Part shown: piece by piece, positions 45,869 to 55,357 of the stretch
How the letters are laid out: every line of letters starts with the position of its first letter
Numbering within the stretch: position 1 is the first letter of the stretch
Assembly (NCBI GenBank): GCA_002694685.1
Contig: NZMW01000013.1
Location: 144,701-208,700, forward strand
DNA: 64,000 nucleotides
Direction of reading: 5' to 3'
Source of the DNA: Balneola sp.
Lineage (GTDB): Bacteria > Bacteroidota > Rhodothermia > Balneolales > Balneolaceae
The notes under the pieces: generated by a model
Database searches by the model: none
Seen by the model: the letters and a program-made list of their open reading frames with translations, nothing else
Told to the model about the DNA's origin: nothing
Made by a program: the position numbers and the translations under genes

Positions 45869-46930
45869 ATGAAGCGAACTCTTATCATTTTAGGTATTCT
45901 GATTTTATTGGGTCTTCTGGCCTACCCTAAAGTTCAGAGCTATATGGAATCTTCAAATGCACCAGCAGCCTCATCAGGAAATGCTCCTGTTTTTGTGGAC
46001 GTATTTGTGGTTCAGCCCGACACCATTGAGAACAACATCTTCACGACCGGAACCCTGATTGCAAACGAAGAAGTTGAGCTTGCAAGTGAAAGCTCTGGTT
46101 TGATTGAAGAGATCTATTTACAAGAAGGTCAGCCGGTTGAGAAAGGGCAGTTGCTTATTAAAATAAACGACAGTGAATTAAAGGCCCAGCTTAACCGGGC
46201 AGATTTCAGGCTTAATTTGGCTGTAGATCGCGAAAAGCGCCAGAAACAGTTGCTGGACAAAGGAGGCATCAGTCAGGAAGAATATGATGCTACCCTGAAT
46301 GAGGTTAATGTATTGAGAGCCGAAGTAGCTCTGATAGAGGCTCAGATTGCTAAAACTGAAATCAGGGCGCCATTCTCAGGTAATGTGGGTCTTAAATATG
46401 TAAGTGATGGAAGCTATATCACCCCAAACACCCGCATTGCTACTTTGCAGGATATTGATCCCATTAAAATCGACTTTTCAATTCCGGAACGATATGCAGC
46501 AATGCTGGAAGTAGGCAATAAAGTAGAGTTTACGGTTTCAGGTCAGGACGAGACTTTAACAGCCAGTGTATATGCCAAAGAGCCAAGGATTAATACGGAA
46601 ACACGTTCGTTACAGGTAAGAGCTACAAGCAACAATACAGGAGGAAGGCTTCTTCCCGGGGCATTTGCCGATATAGAATTGACGCTTTCAACCATTGATA
46701 ATGCGCTTATGGTGCCTTCAATTTCGCTAGTGCCTGAACTTCAGGGACAAAAAGTGTTTGTATTAAGAGATGGGAAAGTACAGCCGGTGTCTGTTCAAAC
46801 AGGGCTCAGAAATGAAACTAAAGTTCAGATTACAGAAGGGATTTCAGCTGGAGATTCCGTACTAACAGCTGGATTACTTCAGGTACGGCCGGGAATGACG
46901 GTTAATGTTGATAATGTAGAAACGGAGTAA
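45869..46930 (+). CDS. RND pump 2 periplasmic adaptor
   Basis: A 353-residue membrane-fusion protein anchored by an N-terminal helix (about 4-20) rather than a lipid. The lipoyl halves are visible as LIEEIYLQEGQPVEKGQLLIK and IRAPFSGNVGLKYVSDG, with a short helical hairpin between them (about 100-150), then the beta-barrel domain. It connects the permease to the outer-membrane channel. It is the first gene of a compact operon: one base separates its stop from the permease start, and the TolC-like gene follows by one base as well. Substrate unknown. Confidence 0.94.
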   Translation: MKRTLIILGILILLGLLAYPKVQSYMESSNAPAASSGNAPVFVDVFVVQPDTIENNIFTTGTLIANEEVELASESSGLIEEIYLQEGQPVEKGQLLIKINDSELKAQLNRADFRLNLAVDREKRQKQLLDKGGISQEEYDATLNEVNVLRAEVALIEAQIAKTEIRAPFSGNVGLKYVSDGSYITPNTRIATLQDIDPIKIDFSIPERYAAMLEVGNKVEFTVSGQDETLTASVYAKEPRINTETRSLQVRATSNNTGGRLLPGAFADIELTLSTIDNALMVPSISLVPELQGQKVFVLRDGKVQPVSVQTGLRNETKVQITEGISAGDSVLTAGLLQVRPGMTVNVDNVETE

Positions 46931-46931
46931 T

Positions 46932-49900
46932 ATGAGTTTATCATCACTGAGTATTCGTCGCCCGGTTCTAGCTACCGTTTTTTCAATTGTGATTGTCCTG
47001 TTCGGGATCATTTCCTTTAACTATCTCCCTGTGCGGGAATATCCAGCCGTAGATCCGCCCATCGTTACCGTGAGTACCTCATACATTGGGGCAAATGCTG
47101 AAGTGATTGAATCGCAGATTACTGAGCCTCTCGAGGAAGAGATTAACGGCATAGCCGGCATCAAGAACTTAACCTCAGTAAGCCGTGAGGGCAGAAGTAC
47201 GGTAACAGTGGAATTTGATTTAGATGTAGATCTTGAAACAGCTGCCAACGATGTGCGGGCCAGGGTTTCCAGAGCTGTTCGAAATATCCCACCCGACGCA
47301 GACCCACCAGTTGTATCGAAAGCGGATGCCGATGCTCGTCCTATCTTGTTTTTCAATATTAAGAGTGATTCACGGAATCTCCTGCAACTGACGGATATTG
47401 CGATAAACTATTTCAAAGAACGCGTTCAAACTATCCCCGGTGTAAGCAGTGTGCAAATTTGGGGCGACAAGACCTACTCTATGCGCCTTTGGTTAGATCC
47501 AATGAAGTTGGCTGCCTATGACTTGACTCCACTGGATGTAAGAAATTCATTGTCCAGTGAAAATGTAGAACTTCCTTCCGGTCGAATTGAAGGTAATCTT
47601 ACTGAACTTACGGTAAGGACGATGGGCCGAATGTCAACCGTTGATGAGTTCAACGATTTGATTATCAGCCAGAGAAATGGAAGTAATATCAAGCTTCGGG
47701 ATTTGGGTTATGCTGAGTTAGGTCCCCAAAATGAGCGGACCATTCTTAAGCGTGATGGAGTGCCTATGGTGGGAGTAGTGCTGGTTCCACAGCCCGGAGC
47801 CAACCAAATTGATATCGCCGATGAATTCTACAATAGAGCCAACGCTATTGAAAAGGATTTGCCAGCTGATATTGAAACAGCCATTGGCTTTGATACCACC
47901 GAATACGTCCGGGCTTCTATTGATGAAGTACAGCAAACTATTTTCATCGCATTTCTTCTGGTAATTGCTATTATTTTCCTTTTCCTCAGAGACTGGCGAA
48001 CTACCATTATTCCTGTAGTGGTAATTCCAATTGCTCTAATTGGCGCCTTTTTTGTGATGTATTTGGCAGGATTTTCAATAAATGTATTAACGCTCTTAGC
48101 CATTGTACTTGCTATCGGCTTGGTGGTTGATGATGCGATTGTGGTTCTTGAAAACATCTATGCAAAAATTGAGCAAGGACTTGAGCCCACGATAGCGGGT
48201 ATCTTGGGTTCAAGGGAAATTTTCTTTGCTGTAATTGCAACTTCAGCGGCATTGGTTTCTGTATTTATGCCGATTTTATTTTTGGGAGGAATTACCGGTC
48301 GGCTTTTCCGTGAGTTTGGAATCGTTATTGCCGGCGCCGTAATTATATCCTCATTTGTGGCGCTTACCCTTACTCCTATGCTTTCAACTAAGCTGTTGAA
48401 GAAAAGGGAAAAGCATAACAAGTTTTATGAAATGACCGAGCCGTTCTTTATCGCGATGAACAGAGCGTATAAGAATTCACTCCAAACATTTATGAATAAC
48501 CGCTGGGTTTCATTTCTGGTGATTGCGGCTTCTGGTGGACTAATCTATTTGTTCATGCTAACGCTGCCGCAGGAAATAGCTCCGTTGGAAGATCGAAGTC
48601 GGGTTCGAATGTTTTCTCAGGCTCCTGAAGGGGCTTCTTATGAGTACATGGATAACTACATGGATCGCTTGGTGAAATTGGTTCAGGACAGCGTGCCGGA
48701 AGCTGAAGCAGTTATTTCAGTCACATCGCCGGGATTTGGTGCTTCCAGTTCCGTGAACTCAGGATTTGCCTTTGCCATTTTGAAAGATCCTGCAGAAAGG
48801 GACAGGTCTCAGAATGAAGTGGCCGACTACCTTACTCAATTGGTAACGACCTTAAGTGGGGCTCAAACTTTTGTATCTCAGGAACAGACAATCGGTAACA
48901 ACAGGGGAGGATTGCCAGTGCAATATGTTCTGCAGAATCAGAATTTTGATAAGCTGAAAGAAGTCATTCCTGCCTTTCTCGAAGAAGCCCGAAATAATCC
49001 GACTTTCACCTATCAGGATGTTGATCTGAAATTCAACAAACCCGAGCTACAAGTTTCTATTGATCGAGAACGAGCCCAGGATTTAGGAGTTTCTGTACGT
49101 GATATTGCGGAAACACTACAGCTTTCATTAAGTGGACAGCGTTTTGATTTCTTCATTATGAACGGGAAGCAGTATCAGGTAATTGGTCAGGTTAGCCGAA
49201 GTAATCGTGATGAACCGGTCGATTTAAGGAGTCTGTACGTGAGAAATAATTCAGGGCAGCTCATACAATTAGATAACTTAGTAACGGTAGCAGAGCAAAG
49301 CAGTCCACCGCAACTCTACAGATTTAACCGCTATGCTTCGGCCACAATTTCTGCGAGTTTAGCCCCGGGTCAAACCATTTCTGATGGAATTGAAACCATG
49401 GATGAAATTGCTGCTCGTGTTCTTGATGATACGTTTACAACGAGTCTATCCGGTGCTTCACGGGATTTTGTGGAGAGTTCCTCCAGCTTAGGTTTCATAT
49501 TTATGCTGGCACTCGCCTTGGTTTATTTAGTTCTCTCTGCACAGTTTGAAAGTTTCAGAGATCCATTCACCATTATGTTAACGGTGCCACTTGCACTCGC
49601 CGGTGCTTTATTGAGTATGTGGTATTTCAATGAGAGCTTGAATATTTTCTCCCAAATCGGGATGATCATGCTGATAGGTTTAGTAACTAAAAACGGAATT
49701 CTGATTGTAGAATTTGCAAACCAGCGTCAGCGACAAGGTTTATCGATCATGGACGCCATTTTAGATGCTTCTGCTGCTCGTTTCCGTCCAATTTTGATGA
49801 CCAGTATTTCTACAGTGCTTGGGATTTTACCAATAGCCTTAGCTCTTGGAGCAGGCGCAGAAAGCCGAACTTCAATGGGTATTGCCGTTATTGGTGGATT

Positions 49901-50039
49901 GATCATTGGTAGTTTACTCACGCTCTACATTATCCCAGCTATGTACTCCTACCTTTCGCCGGTAAAATCAGATGATGATATAATTGACGAAGAGAGTATA
50001 GAAAAAGCCGAAAAAGAATTAGATACCGCCCCAGTTTAA
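46932..50039 (+). CDS. RND efflux permease (HAE1 family), pump 2
   Basis: A 1035-residue AcrB-like pump. Both proton-relay Asp residues are present in helix 4 (VVDDAIVVLENI, near residue 399), and the relay Lys in helix 10 (LVTKNGILIVEF, near 919), so the full proton path is conserved, in contrast to pump 1 at 9001. Two large periplasmic domains and about 12 helices are recognisable. The C-terminus is acidic and cytosolic. With the adaptor upstream and the TolC-like channel downstream it forms a complete tripartite efflux system in one operon. Confidence 0.97.
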   Translation: MSLSSLSIRRPVLATVFSIVIVLFGIISFNYLPVREYPAVDPPIVTVSTSYIGANAEVIESQITEPLEEEINGIAGIKNLTSVSREGRSTVTVEFDLDVDLETAANDVRARVSRAVRNIPPDADPPVVSKADADARPILFFNIKSDSRNLLQLTDIAINYFKERVQTIPGVSSVQIWGDKTYSMRLWLDPMKLAAYDLTPLDVRNSLSSENVELPSGRIEGNLTELTVRTMGRMSTVDEFNDLIISQRNGSNIKLRDLGYAELGPQNERTILKRDGVPMVGVVLVPQPGANQIDIADEFYNRANAIEKDLPADIETAIGFDTTEYVRASIDEVQQTIFIAFLLVIAIIFLFLRDWRTTIIPVVVIPIALIGAFFVMYLAGFSINVLTLLAIVLAIGLVVDDAIVVLENIYAKIEQGLEPTIAGILGSREIFFAVIATSAALVSVFMPILFLGGITGRLFREFGIVIAGAVIISSFVALTLTPMLSTKLLKKREKHNKFYEMTEPFFIAMNRAYKNSLQTFMNNRWVSFLVIAASGGLIYLFMLTLPQEIAPLEDRSRVRMFSQAPEGASYEYMDNYMDRLVKLVQDSVPEAEAVISVTSPGFGASSSVNSGFAFAILKDPAERDRSQNEVADYLTQLVTTLSGAQTFVSQEQTIGNNRGGLPVQYVLQNQNFDKLKEVIPAFLEEARNNPTFTYQDVDLKFNKPELQVSIDRERAQDLGVSVRDIAETLQLSLSGQRFDFFIMNGKQYQVIGQVSRSNRDEPVDLRSLYVRNNSGQLIQLDNLVTVAEQSSPPQLYRFNRYASATISASLAPGQTISDGIETMDEIAARVLDDTFTTSLSGASRDFVESSSSLGFIFMLALALVYLVLSAQFESFRDPFTIMLTVPLALAGALLSMWYFNESLNIFSQIGMIMLIGLVTKNGILIVEFANQRQRQGLSIMDAILDASAARFRPILMTSISTVLGILPIALALGAGAESRTSMGIAVIGGLIIGSLLTLYIIPAMYSYLSPVKSDDDIIDEESIEKAEKELDTAPV

Positions 50040-50040
50040 T

Positions 50041-51366
50041 ATGAAAAGATTCCCACTTCTATTACTATTTATTGGCATGCTGTCGATACCAGATACAGTG
50101 TATGGTCAGGATACACTGAGTATCGAGCAAGTAATCCGAACCGGCTTAGAAAAGAACTATGCAATTCGGATTGCAGACAATGAGACAAGGATATCGTCTA
50201 ACAATAACAGTCTCGGCAATGCTGGCTTTTTGCCTGTCCTCACTGCCGATGGTGCTTTCAATGAAAGTGTTGAAGACAACGTAACCGAATTTAATACGAA
50301 CGCCATCCCTGACAGAAACGATGAGGGAGCCCGAACTACTGTATTTAATTATGGGGTGAATGCTACGTGGACCATTTTCGACGGACTAACCATGTTTGCA
50401 ACTTCAGATCGACTTTCACTCCAGGAAGAGATAAGTGAAACTCAGGCAAGGCTGCAACTTGAGCAAATTCTGGCAGATATCATCAGCACCTACTACCAGA
50501 TTGTGGGGCAACAAAATGCTTATCAGGTTCAGGAAAATACCTTAGATGTATCAAGTGAGCGAATTCGAATTGCTGAAACGCGCCTAGACTTAGGATCAGG
50601 ATCTGAATATGATTTACTTCAGTCCCGGGCTGATTTTAATGCTGACAAAGCTGCCCTCATTCGTTCTGGAACCGGACTCAAACAGGCGAAAATTCTTCTT
50701 ACTCAGGTTTTAGCAGATACCAGTTTGTCGGGATATGATGTGAGTGGAGCAATTGTACTGGCTGAAAAACTTCAGCTCGAGCCACTCATCGATGAATCAC
50801 TTCAGCAAAATAGTGAGCTTCAAATTGCACGTCTCAATCAGAGTGTAGCCCAGACGGAGATTCGGGAAATTACTGGGGAATATTTTCCTCAGATTGATTT
50901 GGTTGGGGGATATGGATACCGGAGAACCGAATCAAGTACTGGGTTTTCGGATTTTACAGAGACCGATGGTTTCAATTATGGAGTGACGGCTAGAATCAAT
51001 CTATTTGATGGGATGAATAAAAACCGCCGCCGCCAAAATGCACAGATTGCTGAGAAGAATGAAGAGCTTCGCTTACAGGACATCCGGCTTCGTGTAACAT
51101 CGCAGGTTCGCCAAATTTATACTCAGTACAGCGATGCAATTACCCTTATTGAACTGGAGCAGGAAAATCTGCAATATGCCGAGCAGAGTTTAGATATAGC
51201 ACTCGAGCGGTTTAGGTTGGGAACAATCAACTCCGTTGAATTAAGGGAGGCACAGGTAAGTTTGTTGAATGCCGAAAATCGATTGATAGCAGCTCAAATT
51301 GAGGCTAAAACAGCGGAGACAGAACTACTCAGGCTTAGCGGACGGTTACTTTCAAGAGCAGAGTAA
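50041..51366 (+). CDS. TolC-like outer-membrane channel protein
   Basis: A 441-residue outer-membrane efflux protein with a signal peptide ending TVYGQ. It shows the internal twofold repeat of the TolC family: long helices rich in Gln, Glu and Ala alternate with short strand pairs (FNYGVNATWTIFDG and FNYGVTARINLFDG are the two equivalent strands). It should form the trimeric outer channel of pump 2, whose genes precede it by one base, and could also serve pump 1, which has none of its own. Confidence 0.94.
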   Translation: MKRFPLLLLFIGMLSIPDTVYGQDTLSIEQVIRTGLEKNYAIRIADNETRISSNNNSLGNAGFLPVLTADGAFNESVEDNVTEFNTNAIPDRNDEGARTTVFNYGVNATWTIFDGLTMFATSDRLSLQEEISETQARLQLEQILADIISTYYQIVGQQNAYQVQENTLDVSSERIRIAETRLDLGSGSEYDLLQSRADFNADKAALIRSGTGLKQAKILLTQVLADTSLSGYDVSGAIVLAEKLQLEPLIDESLQQNSELQIARLNQSVAQTEIREITGEYFPQIDLVGGYGYRRTESSTGFSDFTETDGFNYGVTARINLFDGMNKNRRRQNAQIAEKNEELRLQDIRLRVTSQVRQIYTQYSDAITLIELEQENLQYAEQSLDIALERFRLGTINSVELREAQVSLLNAENRLIAAQIEAKTAETELLRLSGRLLSRAE

Positions 51367-51439
51367 GCCTGATTACTCAGAGGAGTATCATTATTAAAAG
51401 CTGAGCCACACTGCCTTTCGAAGTAATATTCTCTCCGTG

Positions 51440-51847
51440 CTAGTTGGGTAAATTAAAAACCAACTTCAGCTTTGTTCCGCCTTCAGAATAATCGACGGAA
51501 TCGGCGTATTCTTCCATTAGAAAAACTCCACGGCCACTCGTTTTAAGCAGGTTTTCTTCAGCGAGGGGATCAGGAATATCTTCCGGGTTGAAACCATCAC
51601 CCTGATCCTTTGTTTCGAAAATCAGTTTTCCATCATCCTTATAAGCGGAGACTTCAACTGTTTTAGATTCATCTAATTTATTTCCGTGAAGAATGCCATT
51701 GGTAGCCGCTTCAGAAACGCTAAGCATCAGACGAGCATAAAACTCATCGTTAAAGCCAAGGTCTTCTTGAAGGGTATTAAGCAGTTGTTCTATGCGTTCA
51801 ACTTCTTCGTATGTAGATTTTAGAGTAAGTGTCTGTAATAATTTCAT
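51440..51847 (-). CDS. RsbW/SpoIIAB-like ATP-binding regulatory protein
   Basis: A 135-residue GHKL ATPase of the anti-sigma-factor/serine kinase type. The N box is SEAATNGILHGN (about 45-56), the G1 box DQGDGF (about 81-86) and the G2 region SGRGVFLM (about 103-110). Such proteins phosphorylate an anti-sigma antagonist or hold a sigma factor; no STAS partner or PP2C phosphatase gene is visible in the window. It follows glutamate dehydrogenase by three bases, so the two are co-transcribed, an uncommon pairing. Target unknown. Confidence 0.85.
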   Translation of the reverse strand: MKLLQTLTLKSTYEEVERIEQLLNTLQEDLGFNDEFYARLMLSVSEAATNGILHGNKLDESKTVEVSAYKDDGKLIFETKDQGDGFNPEDIPDPLAEENLLKTSGRGVFLMEEYADSVDYSEGGTKLKLVFNLPN

Positions 51848-51850
51848 TAG

Positions 51851-53155
51851 CTAAGCATAAATACCACGCAGTTTCAGCGTTGTTGCCACTCTGTCGATGG
51901 CGTAAACATAGGCCGCTTGGCGCAGCGTAATACTATACTTTTCACTCACCATAAACAAGTTGTCAAATGATTCTCTCATCATTCTATTCAATCTTCTATT
52001 TACACGCTCTTCTGTCCAGAAATATCCATGGCGATCTTGCACCCACTCAAAGTAAGAAACGGTGACTCCTCCCGCATTTGCGAGAATATCGGGGATGACC
52101 ATGATTCCTTTTTCTTCCAGAATCTTATCGGCATTAGCAGTTACAGGACCGTTCGCACCTTCAGATATAATTTTGGCATTTATATTGGGTGCATTTTCTT
52201 TGTTGATTTGATCTTCTTTTGCAGCAGGGATCAACACATCACACTCCAGTTCGAGTAAATTTTTATTTGTGATGGATTCAGCGCCTTCAAAACCTTCCAG
52301 TGAATTTTCATGGGTTTGTGAGTAGCGGATGGCTTCAGGAATATCAATTCCTTCTTTGTTGTAATAACCACCACTTATATCACTGATGGCAATCACTTTA
52401 GCACCTTGCTCATACATAAGCTGTGCTGAAACGGAACCTACATTTCCAAAACCCTGAACAACTACGGAAGTATTGCTTGGTGAAATGCGAAGTTTTCCAA
52501 GAGCGGCTAAAGTACAGGTTACAACTCCACGGCCGGTTGCTTCTTTTCGTCCTTTTGAACCGCCCAGGATAATAGGTTTTCCAGTGACTACAGCATTCTC
52601 AGTTTTGTTATGCTTCATGCTGTAGGTGTCCATGATCCATGCCATAGTCTGCTCGTTGGTATTCATATCGGGGGCAGGGATATCACGGTCAGGACCAAAA
52701 ACGTCCAGCATATTTGAGGTGTATCGGCGGGTTAGTCGCTCAAGTTCTGACTGGGAAAGTTCTTTTGGGTTTACCCGTACGCCACCTTTAGCTCCGCCAA
52801 AAGGAACGTTTACACACGCACATTTCCAGGTCATCCAGGCTGCAAGAGCTTTAACTTCATCAATGGTAACATCATCAGAATAACGGATGCCACCTTTTGA
52901 AGGTCCTAAAATGCTGTTATGAATGACGCGGTATCCTTCAAAGACTTCAATACGTCCATCATCCATAGTAACAGGAATAGAAACGATGACTACTTTTTCG
53001 GGGCTGGATAAATATTTAAAAACGCCGGCGTCCAATTCCAGTATTTCGGCTGCAAACCGAAAACGCTCCATCATGGAGGCAAAAGGAGATTCGTGCGTAA
53101 TATGTGGAACTGGTTCTTTATAGTAACCGCTGGAAATCGAGTTTTTTATAGACAT
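51851..53155 (-). CDS. Glu/Leu/Phe/Val dehydrogenase (glutamate dehydrogenase)
   Basis: A 434-residue amino acid dehydrogenase. The substrate domain has KGGIRYS and WKCACVNVPFGGAKGG with the Lys residues that bind the carboxylate and activate water. The dinucleotide domain opens with VVQGFGNVGS near residue 232. Length and motifs match GdhA-type enzymes, which interconvert glutamate and 2-oxoglutarate with ammonia. Coenzyme preference cannot be read safely. It is the first gene of a pair with the RsbW-like gene at 51440 and lies 400 bases from the next gene upstream. Confidence 0.94.
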   Translation of the reverse strand: MSIKNSISSGYYKEPVPHITHESPFASMMERFRFAAEILELDAGVFKYLSSPEKVVIVSIPVTMDDGRIEVFEGYRVIHNSILGPSKGGIRYSDDVTIDEVKALAAWMTWKCACVNVPFGGAKGGVRVNPKELSQSELERLTRRYTSNMLDVFGPDRDIPAPDMNTNEQTMAWIMDTYSMKHNKTENAVVTGKPIILGGSKGRKEATGRGVVTCTLAALGKLRISPSNTSVVVQGFGNVGSVSAQLMYEQGAKVIAISDISGGYYNKEGIDIPEAIRYSQTHENSLEGFEGAESITNKNLLELECDVLIPAAKEDQINKENAPNINAKIISEGANGPVTANADKILEEKGIMVIPDILANAGGVTVSYFEWVQDRHGYFWTEERVNRRLNRMMRESFDNLFMVSEKYSITLRQAAYVYAIDRVATTLKLRGIYA

Positions 53156-53556
53156 CGTCTGTATTTAGATGAAATTCTTTCTCATTCGCTCAGAAAAGCG
53201 GTTCCAAATATAAAAAGGAATATGGAAAACAATTGCATTTTTATCCAAAAAGTCGATGCAATTTTGGCAGATTCAAAATGAATAGAGAAGTAAATGCTAT
53301 GCCATTTTTTAGAGAACTAGAAGAATGTCTACGCTATAAAAACATGATATTTATCTAACCCATACTAGTAATCACAAAAGCTATTAGATTGCCAGCTATT
53401 AAATATGTTTAGTATGTGTATGAGTAATAAAAGATTAGGCATTAAATTTTTCTTTGTTATCTAATTGTTAAGGATTGGGATATTTAGCCTCACATAACAC
53501 TGCCTTAACATACGATTAGTACCCTTGGGCAAATTCAGCACACAAATAATATTTAG
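53156..53556. other. divergent gene-free gap
   Basis: A 401-base AT-rich stretch between the divergent dehydrogenase and PiT-like genes. It must hold both promoters and leaders. I see no credible gene, tRNA or strong palindrome in it; promoter elements cannot be assigned with confidence. Confidence 0.5.
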
Positions 53557-54684
53557 ATGTCCGATAACCAGCCTAACGGAAATAATGAAAGCCCGATTGA
53601 GCAGTTTATACCCACGGGTTTTACTCATATCATTAAGCAGGAACGAATATTTATACTGTTAATAGGCCTTTTCTTCTTCATATCAGGAGTGGTCTTTCCG
53701 TATGCTGAACTGGCTATGTGGGTCGGATTTATTTTTGCAGGATATTCGGCCATAGCAAATGATAGCATCCAGACGATCGGTACTTTCCTTGCTTCCAACA
53801 TGGATAAGAAATGGTGGCTTCTCTGGCTTTGGATCGGAGGTATATTTCTTGTGACTGTTTCAGCTAGTTGGTACATCTACGATGGGGATGTCACTTACCA
53901 ACGGCTAACTTCTAAGGGATTTGCTGAAGCACCAACCGAATTTTCTTTCCTTCAAGTTGCAGCACCTATCTTTCTCTTGATACTGACCCGGCTTAGAATG
54001 CCGGTATCAACGACGTTCTTGTTATTGAGTTGTTTTGCCACTTCAGCTGAAGGTATCACATCTGTACTCGGGAAAAGTTTACAGGGATACGGCATCGCTT
54101 TGGTGACCGGATTAGTTGTTTGGCTTCTTGTAACCAACACCATTGAGAAAAGTTTTAAAGGAAAACCTAAAAAGATTTGGCTGCCTCTTCAGTGGATTAT
54201 ATCGGGTACTTTATGGGCCGTTTGGGTGATGCAGGATGCGGCCAACATTGCCGTTTATTTACCACGTTCTTTAGACTTCAGTCAGTTCTTGGGTTTTGCT
54301 CTGTTTATTTTCTTCGGGCTTGGCTTGTTGTTCTACCTTCGTGGAGATAAGATTCAGGAAATTGTTACCGAGAAGTCACGAGTAACTGATATTCGTTCAG
54401 CGACTATTATTGATTTTGTATATGCCATCCTGCTCATTTATAAGCTGACAATCAGCACCGTGCCAATGAGTACCACCTGGGTGTTCCTCGGACTGCTTGC
54501 CGGACGTGAAATCGGGATGAGCATAATGGACGGAAAAGAGAAAGGCCGGCCAATGGGTAAAGTATTCAGAATGGCTTTCAAAGACCTTTCTTATGCTTTG
54601 ATCGGTCTCGCAGTTTCTATAGTTCTAGCCATTTCTATAAACGATGAGGTTCGGGATCAGCTGCTGGAAATGATTGGCTATTGA
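53557..54684 (+). CDS. PiT-like multi-spanning membrane protein
   Basis: A 375-residue membrane protein with about nine or ten helices. Fragments resemble the PiT (SLC20) phosphate transporters: YSAIANDSIQTIGTF at about 63-77 is like the ANDxxNxxGT signature, and MPVSTTFLLL (about 148) and VPMSTTWVFL (about 301) are like its PxSTTH loops. Overall similarity seems low, the second ND motif is not obvious and the loop His is absent, so phosphate transport is only a suggestion. The gene stands alone and ends in a strong terminator. Confidence 0.6.
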   Translation: MSDNQPNGNNESPIEQFIPTGFTHIIKQERIFILLIGLFFFISGVVFPYAELAMWVGFIFAGYSAIANDSIQTIGTFLASNMDKKWWLLWLWIGGIFLVTVSASWYIYDGDVTYQRLTSKGFAEAPTEFSFLQVAAPIFLLILTRLRMPVSTTFLLLSCFATSAEGITSVLGKSLQGYGIALVTGLVVWLLVTNTIEKSFKGKPKKIWLPLQWIISGTLWAVWVMQDAANIAVYLPRSLDFSQFLGFALFIFFGLGLLFYLRGDKIQEIVTEKSRVTDIRSATIIDFVYAILLIYKLTISTVPMSTTWVFLGLLAGREIGMSIMDGKEKGRPMGKVFRMAFKDLSYALIGLAVSIVLAISINDEVRDQLLEMIGY

Positions 54685-54710
54685 TATTTAAAGGCAAATA
54701 CCTCATACTA

Positions 54711-54746
54711 AGGCGTGCTCGTAAAAGCGAGGACGCCTTTTTTTTG
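54711..54746 (+). terminator. rho-independent terminator of the PiT-like gene
   Basis: AGGCGT-G-CTCG pairs with CGAG-G-ACGCCT around TAAAAG, followed by nine T residues. It is one of the strongest terminators in the window. Confidence 0.92.
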
Positions 54747-54813
54747 TTTCATAATCTGCATTCTTCATGAATTAAACGCTAATATCATCAACAGAACTTA
54801 AACCGGATGCACT

Positions 54814-55314
54814 ATGAACGCTAACGTATTAGTTTTAAATCAAGATTATCAGCCACTGAGTATTTGCTCAGTACAGCGCTCCATGAAGCTGATTTTTTTG
54901 GAGAAAGCTGAACTGCTTCATGATGATCCCGAGAAGGAATTACGTACTACCCGAAAGTCTTTTCAGTTTCCATCCGTTATCAGATTGAGAAGCTATATCC
55001 GCGTTCCCTACAGCAAAATCGTTCTTTCACGAAGAAATATTATGCGGCGTGATGATTTTACCTGCCAATACTGTGGTAAGAAATCTGACCTTACCATTGA
55101 TCACATCATGCCCAAAAGCAGGGGCGGTAAAGATACCTGGGAAAACCTGACTACCGCCTGTGATAAGTGTAACGTGCATAAAGGAAATCGCACGCCAAGA
55201 GAAGCGAATATGCCGCTTAAGTCGAAGCCTTACCGACCCATTCCTATTACTTTTTTCCGAGACTCAAACGGTGGAGTACAGGAGCCGTGGAAACCTTATC
55301 TGTACATGACGTAG
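54814..55314 (+). CDS. HNH endonuclease
   Basis: A 166-residue protein. The C-terminal half is an HNH nuclease with zinc ligands Cys84/Cys87 (CQYCG) and Cys116/Cys119 (CDKC), and the catalytic DH at 96-97 (TIDHIMP) with Asn111. The N-terminal part (VLVLNQDYQPLSICSVQRS) is the fold shared by the common stand-alone HNH proteins of Bacteroidota and Cyanobacteria. Target DNA and purpose are unknown; no phage, intron or restriction gene accompanies it. Confidence 0.9.
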   Translation: MNANVLVLNQDYQPLSICSVQRSMKLIFLEKAELLHDDPEKELRTTRKSFQFPSVIRLRSYIRVPYSKIVLSRRNIMRRDDFTCQYCGKKSDLTIDHIMPKSRGGKDTWENLTTACDKCNVHKGNRTPREANMPLKSKPYRPIPITFFRDSNGGVQEPWKPYLYMT

Positions 55315-55317
55315 GAA

Positions 55318-55345
55318 TATTGAATATCGAACATTCAACATTCAA
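55318..55345. repeat. AT-rich dispersed unit after the HNH gene
   Basis: TTGAATATCGAACATTCAAC followed by ATTCAA is the reverse complement of the unit at 38612-38645. It lies in the gap between two convergent genes. Confidence 0.6.
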
Positions 55346-55357
55346 CGGCGAAGTTTG

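Noticed and set aside
54814..55314. HNH protein as a homing endonuclease or part of a restriction system
   Set aside because: No intron, intein, methylase or phage gene is near; it resembles the common stand-alone HNH family.
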